Shown piece by piece: positions 37,087-44,766 of a DNA stretch of 64,000 bases (positions are counted from its first letter, which is position 1; each line of letters opens with the position of its first letter). Origin of the DNA: Pyrinomonadaceae bacterium (GTDB lineage: Bacteria > Acidobacteriota > Blastocatellia > Pyrinomonadales > Pyrinomonadaceae); NCBI GenBank assembly GCA_028284415.1, contig JANQRU010000001.1:496001-560000 (forward strand). Direction: 5' to 3'. The notes below the pieces were generated by a model, which saw nothing but the letters and a program-made list of their open reading frames with translations, did not search any database and was not told the origin of the DNA. The position numbers and the translations under genes were made by a program.

Positions 37087-38118
37087 ATGTCTGTACCAGC
37101 TTTAGGCGGTGCTATAAATATAGAAAAGCAAGGTCCCGAAATACCTTTAGGACCATATATTTTGTGTCAAGCAACAATGTCTCGCCAAAACCACTTTAAG
37201 AGTGGAAGAAAGGGTGGAAGATTTGGTGTAACGGTAAGTAATACAGGGAATGTTGTTCTCGCCAATGAATTGAATAAAGTTTCAAATAAAGTAAAAATTA
37301 TCTATGCGACAAAATTTAAGCCTGATTGGAACAAAGTATGTGAAGCTGTAAAGCATAGATCGCTTTCGAAATTTGTACAAGCTTTAATGCCCGGTCTGGA
37401 AATAACAGCTAAAGGTAAAAAAGGATTTCGATTGGGTGAACATTTTTTTACTTTTCAAGGTGGATTAGACTTCAAAAGTCTGCCAATAATGTTCAGAACT
37501 TATTACTCAAACCAAAGTCTGCGGTCAGTCAACGCAAGATATATATTAACATTGCATTTTGGGCTTAGTAGTGCTGGTTGGGCTTTCGTCGCACAAAGAA
37601 TCGGACCTGAGGCTGTTAAACATTTCTTTTTGAGCCAAGGTTTTACTCGTATGGCAACTGTTGCTCTTGGCGACTTAAGTTTTGCAGTGGCTACGGGGAC
37701 TATTTCTTTTGGAATACTAGCATTAACTGCACTATACGCTTCCCATCGTGCTCAACAAGGTGTTTTTGCAGGATTAGCAGCTACTTATGTCAGTGCATAT
37801 TACAGAAAAATCACTCTGGCAGGAGTTGTTGACGGAACTCGAAAACGAGCTGAAGAAATAAAAAACGAATATATAAACGATAATAAAGCATTGCGTGACA
37901 AAATAGTTGATGCTGCAATTTCTGATGCCATAAAAGATGCGAAAAGCTATCTTAGGACTTCCAATATCAAAAATGCCAACCCAAATGATGAAATCGAACT
38001 AATGGGTTCTTGGTGTCAAGCTCTTAGAATAAAGTACAAAACTAAAAATGAATTTGCATTTAAGCAAGCATTAGACAAGGAGCTTACTAAAAGAGCAATG
38101 ACCATTTTGAAACGTTAA
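37087..38118 (+). CDS. Hypothetical protein with hydrophobic central helices
   Basis: A 343-residue protein I do not recognise. It has no signal peptide. Residues about 150-240 contain Ala/Gly/Leu-rich stretches (LHFGLSSAGWAFVAQRIG, VALGDLSFAVATGTISFGILALTALYASH) that could cross or insert into a membrane. The N- and C-terminal parts are polar and Lys-rich. A good ribosome binding site (AGGAG) supports the start. The combination of soluble ends and amphipathic core resembles pore-forming or colicin-like effectors, as does the gene at 40347, but there is no decisive motif. Confidence 0.7.
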   Translation: MSVPALGGAINIEKQGPEIPLGPYILCQATMSRQNHFKSGRKGGRFGVTVSNTGNVVLANELNKVSNKVKIIYATKFKPDWNKVCEAVKHRSLSKFVQALMPGLEITAKGKKGFRLGEHFFTFQGGLDFKSLPIMFRTYYSNQSLRSVNARYILTLHFGLSSAGWAFVAQRIGPEAVKHFFLSQGFTRMATVALGDLSFAVATGTISFGILALTALYASHRAQQGVFAGLAATYVSAYYRKITLAGVVDGTRKRAEEIKNEYINDNKALRDKIVDAAISDAIKDAKSYLRTSNIKNANPNDEIELMGSWCQALRIKYKTKNEFAFKQALDKELTKRAMTILKR

Positions 38119-38151
38119 AAATGATAATTTTTATCCGATTGTAGGAAGCAA

Positions 38152-40104
38152 TCAGAATAAACTCAGTTCTGTGACAAATTTTCCATAGCGTGAATCTTCC
38201 CTGATCTTTTTAAATTCAGGGGAGACTTCCAGATATTGTAGGTAATCATTACGCTCCTTTAACCCAGCTTGTAGATATTTATATGCTTCATCCATATCAC
38301 CAAGTTCAGCCGCTAAGGGAGCAAGAGTAACAGGAGATATGTATTCTCCTTTACTTTTTCTTAATTGCAGATTTTTATAAATCTGTTCGGCTTTCTTCGT
38401 GTTTCCATTTGCAATATTTGTCAGCCCTTTCATTATTTGGAGGTAATAATTTTCATTCTCTTCTTCATTTTCTGTTAACTTTTCTAGAACTTTTATTTGT
38501 TTAGTAGCTTCATCATTTCTACCGGCATAATGAAGTGCATACCATAACTGAAAATGAGCTTCAGGGTAATTTTTGTCTAGCTCAATTGCATCTCGAAAAT
38601 ATTTTATGGCTTTGTCATACTCTCCCTTAAATACCCAAGGGATACCCATATCCGAGGCGATGATCTTTGAGGTTGGATTTAATTCTTTAGCAAGCTTCAT
38701 ATGGGATTCGGCTTCGTTGAAACGCTTTTGAGCGATTAGATTCCAAGCATACCAATGATGAGCTTTTGCCAGATTTGGGCTTATCGATATTGCTTTTTTG
38801 AAGTTTTCTTCTGCTTCTCGCAAATTCCATTGGGATAAAGCTAATGAGGTCAAAGCTTTAGCTGAATTTGGATTTAGTTCAATTGCTTTTTTAAGATTCA
38901 GTTCTATTTCATCTTTAACTTCCAAAGGGCTAACTTCACCAAAGTCTGAATCACTTAAAAGTAAATAACAATCTGCCAACCCAACATAGGCATCAGAAAA
39001 GTTGGCATCAAACTTTACAGCTTCTTTGAAGTGTGAAATCGCTTTTTCAATGTCTTTGGTTGTACGCTTACCTAAGAAATATTGTCCCTTTGAATAGGAA
39101 CTATAAGCATCAAAATTATTGGTCTTTTGTTGCTTGAGCTGACTGTTTTCCTCATTTGTTAATTTATTGATCAAAATCGCCGCAACCTGAACTGATAATT
39201 CATCTTGCAACTTGAAAATATCTTTCTCATTTTTATCAAAACGGCTTGACCATATTTGAGTCCCGCTCTTAACATCTAAAAGCTGTACGTTAATTCTCAA
39301 TCGGTCATCTTGTTTTTGAAATGTTCCGACAAGTACGGCATCAACTTTCAACTCTTTTCCAAAAAGCGTTGCACTTTTACCACTATCATTAAAATTCTCC
39401 ACAGAACTTAAAGGACGGACAACAAAGCGATTAATTCTGCCCAGACGACTTATCAAATCATCTGTTAAACCAATAGAAAAAGCCTTCTCTTGATCTATAT
39501 TCCCTATTCCCTTCGGAGGTAAAACAGCAATACTCTTGACCTGATTTTTATAGAGCAAATCATTTGAACTAGTTCTGTTATTTTCGGCTGCTTCATTGGA
39601 ATCTTTGAAACTTACCCATAAAGAAAAACTGGTAACTAAAAACATTCCTAACAATATAATTACTGCTAGATGCCATCTAAATCTTGACTTTTCAGGCTTA
39701 ACATCAGTTTTTATTTCTTCAGTTTTAACATTGAATTGTAATAAATCCTCTGGGGCTTTGATGTTTTCTTTATTTTGTACTTCTTCAAAATAATACTCGA
39801 CATCCGCTACAAACCGATAGCCTTTTCTAGGAACTGTTTCAATATATTTATTTGGTTTAAATACCTTTCTCAGAACCGAGATATTTCTTGTAAGACTTCC
39901 TTCTTCTACAAAAGTGTCACTCCAAATCTCGTCTAATAATTCATCCTTTGTAACAAGTTCTCCGCTTCTTTTAACAAGTGCAACCAATGTTTCGAATGCT
40001 TTAGGTGTTAATTTCACTTGCTCTTCATTGTGCCATAATTGATGTCCTTTTATATCGAGCAAGAAATCACCGAAGCTATATTTTATGGGGGTTTTAGAAC
40101 TCAT
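38152..40104 (-). CDS. Winged-helix membrane regulator with TPR sensor domain (CadC-like)
   Basis: A 650-residue one-component regulator. Residues 8-105 are an OmpR/PhoB-type winged helix (LTPKAFETLVALVKRSGELVTKDELLDEIW, RNISVLRKVF, IETVPRKGYRFVADV). A single membrane helix lies at about 143-166. Outside are a TolB-N-like part (SIAVLPPKGIGN...GLTDDLISRLGRINRFVVRP) and several TPRs. The topology suggests sensing in the periplasm and DNA binding inside. 11-nt direct repeats directly in front of the gene suit autoregulation. Confidence 0.88.
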   Translation of the reverse strand: MSSKTPIKYSFGDFLLDIKGHQLWHNEEQVKLTPKAFETLVALVKRSGELVTKDELLDEIWSDTFVEEGSLTRNISVLRKVFKPNKYIETVPRKGYRFVADVEYYFEEVQNKENIKAPEDLLQFNVKTEEIKTDVKPEKSRFRWHLAVIILLGMFLVTSFSLWVSFKDSNEAAENNRTSSNDLLYKNQVKSIAVLPPKGIGNIDQEKAFSIGLTDDLISRLGRINRFVVRPLSSVENFNDSGKSATLFGKELKVDAVLVGTFQKQDDRLRINVQLLDVKSGTQIWSSRFDKNEKDIFKLQDELSVQVAAILINKLTNEENSQLKQQKTNNFDAYSSYSKGQYFLGKRTTKDIEKAISHFKEAVKFDANFSDAYVGLADCYLLLSDSDFGEVSPLEVKDEIELNLKKAIELNPNSAKALTSLALSQWNLREAEENFKKAISISPNLAKAHHWYAWNLIAQKRFNEAESHMKLAKELNPTSKIIASDMGIPWVFKGEYDKAIKYFRDAIELDKNYPEAHFQLWYALHYAGRNDEATKQIKVLEKLTENEEENENYYLQIMKGLTNIANGNTKKAEQIYKNLQLRKSKGEYISPVTLAPLAAELGDMDEAYKYLQAGLKERNDYLQYLEVSPEFKKIREDSRYGKFVTELSLF

Positions 40105-40110
40105 ATTATC

Positions 40111-40150
40111 TTTGTCAGAGTTTTGTCAGAGTTTAGTAAAGACTTTTTAC
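40111..40150. promoter_or_regulatory. 11-nt direct repeats, candidate operator of the winged-helix regulator
   Basis: TTTGTCAGAG (40111-40120), TTTTGTCAGAG (40121-...), TTTAGTAAAGA and CTTTTTACA follow each other with an 11-nt period. The repeated TGTCA core at one helical turn spacing is the geometry of PhoB boxes, which bind tandem OmpR/PhoB winged helices. It lies 7-46 bp upstream of the regulator ATG and inside the divergent region shared with the peptidoglycan-binding gene. Confidence 0.55.
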
Positions 40151-40346
40151 AAAACTCAAAATAACATTAGTAATCAGGAAGCTATAAGAAAAAGCTGGAA
40201 CTTTAAAATTATAACAAAAGTACCAATCAATTGATAAGTTTTCATGAACTAAATTAATTAATTTTCAATGTATTTGATGGAATTCATTTTTCTTTTTCGC
40301 TTGATAGTTTGAGTAGTTAAAAATCCTTAAGTTCGAAGGAGCATTT

Positions 40347-41450
40347 ATGTATTTAAGATTATGGACAAAAGAGCATGGCAAAGTAAGAATTCTCCAAGAA
40401 GAATTAAATAAACTCTATCCAAATGATATTCCAAAATTAAAGATTGATGGTAAGTACGGTCTCAAAACTCAAGCCAAAGTAATGAAGTTTCAGAGATCAA
40501 CCAGAAAATTATTAGTTGATGGAGTCTTTGGTCCAAAAACACTTGCTGAATATAAGAAAAAAATTCCAAACACAAAATTAATCGGGACTCATATCAAACT
40601 TCCTGAAATTGTTATAACAGCATCTGCTGGAAATAAATACAAATTTCATAACGAAATGAAGGAAGTTTTTAAAAAAGAAAACAAGAAAACTGAATGGGAA
40701 CAATTTGATAAATTTATCGAAGAAGGAATGAAAAAACATTCTTTTTTCAAAACTATCTTCACGGGTATTCGGACTGCTGAAAATGCTGGAATGTTTGCTA
40801 GAATGTTCCTCACATTAAGAGCCTGGGGATTCAATCAAAAGCAAATAATTACGGTATTTCGACAGCTTTCAAAACTGGGCGGAAGTCAATTTACAGGAAC
40901 ATTAAAAACTCTTTCCGAGCCTATGGGAAGATTCGGGGTTATGTTCAAAGCATTGGGCAATGTTGCAACAAAAGCAATCCTGTTATGCGACTTTATTGAA
41001 TGTTTGTATCATGCAAGTAAAGGAAATTATGCTGCTATTTTTGGCATAGTCTATAAAGCCGGAATGCGAACTTTGTTTTGGAAACTTGGAGCACTTAATT
41101 GCCTTCAAACCTTTTTAACCGGAATCCTCCCACCTTCTATGAAACTCAAAGCTGTTTTCAAAATAATCAAGCTATTTGATCCAATAGGACTCGGGCAAGT
41201 TGGAATTGAATCAATGGCGGCGAGTGCAACGGCTGCCTATCACTGGTGGGATAAAGGTGATGCTGGTGCGACAATTCCACGTTTAGATAAATTGGTTAAG
41301 AGAATTAAGAAAAGCCCGGCGGGAGTTTTAGCTGAAATCGGGGACAACGCTGGAAAGAGTGCTTATGAGCTAAGTCGCATAAGCAGTGCAGAATGGGCAC
41401 ACATTATGAGACTAAATTGGCGAAGATTTAAATCTTTATTTTCATTTTAA
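40347..41450 (+). CDS. Peptidoglycan-binding-domain protein with hydrophobic C-terminal region
   Basis: A 367-residue protein without signal peptide. Residues 1-75 form a peptidoglycan-binding domain 1-like fold (VRILQEELNKLYP, LKIDGKYGLKTQAKVMKFQRSTRKLLVDGVFGPKTLAEY, two DGxxGxxT units). A Lys-rich linker is followed by a region of about 270 residues with several hydrophobic helices (MFARMFLTLRAWGF, ATKAILLCDFIECLYHASK, MAASATAAYHW). A wall-binding head joined to a membrane-active tail would suit an antibacterial effector, but this is inference. Confidence 0.72.
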   Translation: MYLRLWTKEHGKVRILQEELNKLYPNDIPKLKIDGKYGLKTQAKVMKFQRSTRKLLVDGVFGPKTLAEYKKKIPNTKLIGTHIKLPEIVITASAGNKYKFHNEMKEVFKKENKKTEWEQFDKFIEEGMKKHSFFKTIFTGIRTAENAGMFARMFLTLRAWGFNQKQIITVFRQLSKLGGSQFTGTLKTLSEPMGRFGVMFKALGNVATKAILLCDFIECLYHASKGNYAAIFGIVYKAGMRTLFWKLGALNCLQTFLTGILPPSMKLKAVFKIIKLFDPIGLGQVGIESMAASATAAYHWWDKGDAGATIPRLDKLVKRIKKSPAGVLAEIGDNAGKSAYELSRISSAEWAHIMRLNWRRFKSLFSF

Positions 41451-41520
41451 TTTGACAAAATTGCTTAATATCGCAGAATTATTTTGAAAGAACATTTAAA
41501 TTAATTAAGAAGGAGAAAGT

Positions 41521-42189
41521 ATGAAAAAATTACCCCAATCAAAAACCGAGAACGTCGTCATCCAGAAATTGGATAATGAAACTCTTCTTTATGACCTCGA
41601 TCTGAATAAAGCTTTCTGTCTGAATGAAACTTCTGAACTCGTCTGGCAATTATCTGATGGCACAAGAACTATTACCCAAATCAGTGATGAGATGAGTAAG
41701 AGATTAAAAACTCTTGTTAGTGAAGATTTAGTCTGGTTAGCCATAGATCAATTAGAAAAAGATGGATTAATCGAAAATCAAGATAACTTGAATAACAAGT
41801 TTGAAGGATTATCAAGAAGAGAGGTCATCAGAAAAGTTGGATTTACCTCAATGGTGGCATTGCCAATAGTAAGTTCATTAGTAGCACCACAAGCTTCAAC
41901 AGCTCAATCTTGTATTGCGAACAATAACAGTTGTGCTGCCCCCGGTTCTACTTGTTGTTCTGGAAACTGCTTAACAATTCCCTTTGGAGGCGGAGCACAA
42001 AATTGTTGTGCCGCCGGAGTTACAGGAGGGTTAGCACCTGGTAGCAACTCTAATTGTGTAACCCCGGGTGATACAGCCGCATGTAATTCCTCAGCAGCAG
42101 CTGGTTGTTGTAGTGGAACAGGCACTATTGGCACGGCGAACCCTGCAGTTTGCCCAACTGCCGGATCAGTCCCTTGTATATGTGATTAG
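41521..42189 (+). CDS. PqqD-like domain fused to twin-arginine-type signal and cystine-knot-like domain (copy 1)
   Basis: A 222-residue protein in three parts. Residues 10-90 are PqqD-like (FCLNETSELVWQLSDGTRTITQISDEM), the fold that recognises RiPP precursor peptides. SRREVIRKVGF (Arg99-Arg100) and a hydrophobic stretch ending STAQS make a signal with twin arginines, cut probably after Ala128. The mature part holds 14 cysteines; the first six follow C-x6-C-x6-CC-x3-C-x11-C, the order of inhibitor cystine knots. The next gene is a paralogue with the same plan, and a radical SAM gene is convergent behind it. Function unknown; a secreted, disulfide-rich peptide is the likely product. Confidence 0.8.
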   Translation: MKKLPQSKTENVVIQKLDNETLLYDLDLNKAFCLNETSELVWQLSDGTRTITQISDEMSKRLKTLVSEDLVWLAIDQLEKDGLIENQDNLNNKFEGLSRREVIRKVGFTSMVALPIVSSLVAPQASTAQSCIANNNSCAAPGSTCCSGNCLTIPFGGGAQNCCAAGVTGGLAPGSNSNCVTPGDTAACNSSAAAGCCSGTGTIGTANPAVCPTAGSVPCICD

Positions 42190-42210
42190 TAAAGTATTGA
42201 ATATAAGGTT

Positions 42211-42855
42211 ATGAAAAATCTACCAAAAGCTAGAACTAAAAATATATTAGAGCAAAAAAACTACAATGAAACTTTAATTTATGATCTTAGTTCAAACAAA
42301 GCATTCTGTTTGAATCACACATCTGAACTTGTTTGGCAGTTGTGCGATGGTACTCGTACAACTGCTGTGATAAAGATTGAGATTGAAAAAGTATTGAAAA
42401 CTGAAGTTACAGAAGATTATATTTACCTAGCTATACAACAATTATACGAAAATGAATTGTTGGAAGATGAAATAGAGCTTGAGTCAGAAATTAGTAATTT
42501 ATCCAGAAGAAAGCTAATAAAAAAAGTTGGTTTTGCCTCTATGGTAGCTTTACCAATTATTTCGACTGTGATAGCCCCACAAGCGACTTCAGCACAGTCT
42601 TGCTTGGGACTCAGATCAACCTGTGATTTTAATTCTGACTGCTGTTCAAACAATTGTATTACTGCGGATAGAACATGTTGTGTTTCAGGTGCAACTGGTA
42701 GTTTATTAGGCACTTTTTGTGTTCCGGATGCTCCAAGTTGTAATGCTTTTCAAAGTAGTTGTTGTGCAAATACGATCACTCCAGATCCAAGTACCCCATG
42801 TATTGACTCACTCGGTACACCGGGAATTGAATGTACTTGCGGGGTAGTCATATAA
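42211..42855 (+). CDS. PqqD-like domain fused to twin-arginine-type signal and cystine-knot-like domain (copy 2)
   Basis: A 214-residue paralogue of the preceding protein, 21 bp downstream. Its PqqD-like part (FCLNHTSELVWQLCDGTRT), twin arginines at 99-100 (SRRKLIKKVGF) and ATSAQS cleavage region align residue for residue with copy 1. The mature domain also has 14 cysteines but otherwise differs in sequence. Its first six show C-x6-C-x5-CC-x3-C-x6-C, the classical knottin spacing known from omega-conotoxins. Conserved leader and fast-changing cysteine-rich core is the pattern of secreted toxin or RiPP families. A 2-bp gap separates it from the convergent radical SAM gene. Confidence 0.8.
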   Translation: MKNLPKARTKNILEQKNYNETLIYDLSSNKAFCLNHTSELVWQLCDGTRTTAVIKIEIEKVLKTEVTEDYIYLAIQQLYENELLEDEIELESEISNLSRRKLIKKVGFASMVALPIISTVIAPQATSAQSCLGLRSTCDFNSDCCSNNCITADRTCCVSGATGSLLGTFCVPDAPSCNAFQSSCCANTITPDPSTPCIDSLGTPGIECTCGVVI

Positions 42856-42857
42856 AA

Positions 42858-44567
42858 CTACTCGCTTATCACAGCTTGTTTAGCTTTTTGTAATTTACTT
42901 GCATCAACCATTTTCAAGCCTCTTGTGGATTCAAATTCTGGAACTATCTCACCTATGTTGCTTTCCATTAAATGTTTTCCACGTTTATAGCCTGAAAAAT
43001 CAAGATAAAGGTGTTTTTTCAAAAATCTTTCAGGAACACCTGCGAAACGCCAGAGAGGTTTCTTGATTCCCTCGCCAAATAATTTTTTGCCCATCATTTT
43101 GTAATAAATAGGAACGCCAGCAGACCATTTCCAACGCGAATGAGCACCACCATAAAATTCAAGATTGTATTTCCAACAAGTAAAGAAAAACTCCCATTGC
43201 AAATCAGTCATTTCAATGAGTTTTACACTATCGTCCTTTTGCATACGGGTATTCTCAAGTGGAACAAACCAAGTTGGAACAAACATTCCTTTTGCATCTC
43301 TTAAATCGTAAAGTAAATCCAAAGAAGCCTTTGTATCTTCATCAGTTTCATCAGGAAGACCAATGATAAATGTGCAGAATGGATACCAGTTATGTTTGTT
43401 TAAGGTTTCCATTCCCTTCAAAACTACATCACGCCATTGGTGAGCTTTATATGGATAAGCTTTGCCTTTCATATATTTATTGAAAAGCCTGGGACTGCCC
43501 GTTTCCAAACCGATAATTGGATCAACCACACACTTATTCGGCTCAGTTGAATCATCATGAGTTAAATGTGAATAAGGAACCACATGCGGAGATAATCTTT
43601 CAATTAGATCAGGATGTCGAACAACAGGAGCCATGGTAATGTGAGATGTCTGAAGAGTTTCAATTCCATCAACTGCTTTTACTGATTTGAAAAGATTTAT
43701 CAATGCATCTGTATTTGGGGTAAAGTTCGGATACTGTTCATATAAAAACATATCCTCGGAGGCAAGCATGACTTCCGTAGCCCCTTCCGAAGCATTTACT
43801 CTAGTGCTTTCCAAAATGTGTTCCATTGGAAAACTTCTACCAACTTTTGTAGCTGGCGAACAAAATTGACAGCCTCGCCCACACCCCCTAGTAATTTCAA
43901 CAACACCAAAGGTTGAGCGATGTTTAACAACTGGAATTTCATCAACGGTTGGCTGCTCTGATTTTGGAATTTTTATTATTCTCTCAAGACTTGGATCACC
44001 TTCAATTATCCTTTTGAACAAATCACTAAATACTCTTTCGATCTCACCATCAATCAAATAGTCAATCTTAAATTCATTTAAACGATCAGCCTTCTCTAGC
44101 TGCCATGCTCCGGGACCACCTATAACTATTTTGGGTTTGTATTTTTTAATTACCGGATGCGTAACTATTTTAATGAACTCGTTGGCATTTACAGGCATCA
44201 CATTGTCGCCAGCAAGTTTTGAATAAACGTCGGTGGCATAAGAAATACCCAAGGGATTATGAGCATGAATTGCTAAAACTTTAGTTCCAGAGCCGACAAA
44301 TTTATGTAAATTTTCATGGTAGCAAGTGACTACGTCTTTTTCTTGATATTCTCTCAGTAAAAGGGTCTCAACTACACGAAGTCCGTTTGGAACATATTTA
44401 GCACGTCCATCTTCCCAAGATTCACATTTCAGTGCATCGGGGTGGATAAATTGTTTGAAATATTTATGTGGTATTGTAGCCGAAAGCATTTGTTGCCAAA
44501 TACTGTGTTTCCATTCACTTGCTTCTGAAGCAGAAGCCGTTAAGACAATTTTGGGGGAACTCATCAA
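42858..44567 (-). CDS. B12-binding-type radical SAM protein
   Basis: A 569-residue radical SAM enzyme. The cluster motif is TRGCGRGCQFC (Cys229, 233, 236; CxxxCxxC). The 200 residues before it form a Rossmann-like domain (KVLAIHAHNPLGISY, KIVIGGPGAWQLEKADR), as in cobalamin-binding radical SAM proteins. The canonical DxHxxG is not seen, so cobalamin binding is uncertain. The C-terminal 120 residues are aromatic-rich. Such enzymes do methylations or other radical chemistry on lipids, cofactors or peptides. It converges on the PqqD-like tandem. Confidence 0.85.
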   Translation of the reverse strand: MMSSPKIVLTASASEASEWKHSIWQQMLSATIPHKYFKQFIHPDALKCESWEDGRAKYVPNGLRVVETLLLREYQEKDVVTCYHENLHKFVGSGTKVLAIHAHNPLGISYATDVYSKLAGDNVMPVNANEFIKIVTHPVIKKYKPKIVIGGPGAWQLEKADRLNEFKIDYLIDGEIERVFSDLFKRIIEGDPSLERIIKIPKSEQPTVDEIPVVKHRSTFGVVEITRGCGRGCQFCSPATKVGRSFPMEHILESTRVNASEGATEVMLASEDMFLYEQYPNFTPNTDALINLFKSVKAVDGIETLQTSHITMAPVVRHPDLIERLSPHVVPYSHLTHDDSTEPNKCVVDPIIGLETGSPRLFNKYMKGKAYPYKAHQWRDVVLKGMETLNKHNWYPFCTFIIGLPDETDEDTKASLDLLYDLRDAKGMFVPTWFVPLENTRMQKDDSVKLIEMTDLQWEFFFTCWKYNLEFYGGAHSRWKWSAGVPIYYKMMGKKLFGEGIKKPLWRFAGVPERFLKKHLYLDFSGYKRGKHLMESNIGEIVPEFESTRGLKMVDASKLQKAKQAVISE

Positions 44568-44766
44568 AACTTTTTCTCCAGGGATAAAAATCGTTAGAAT
44601 TTAATAAATGATATACATTACATTTTATTTACTTCTTACAAAAAATCAAAATATTTACGCAAAAAACGGTGAGTAACTTCATTCAAATAGGTAGTTAAGA
44701 AATTGCTTTTTTGCTAAAATAGCAATTGCATGAGCCTTTATAAGGGTTAGCTTTAAGCTGAAAAAG

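Noticed and set aside
42211..42855. Cysteine-rich domain as a metallothionein or ferredoxin
   Set aside because: The domain sits behind an export signal and has CC pairs with knottin spacing rather than CxC or CxxCxxC metal clusters.
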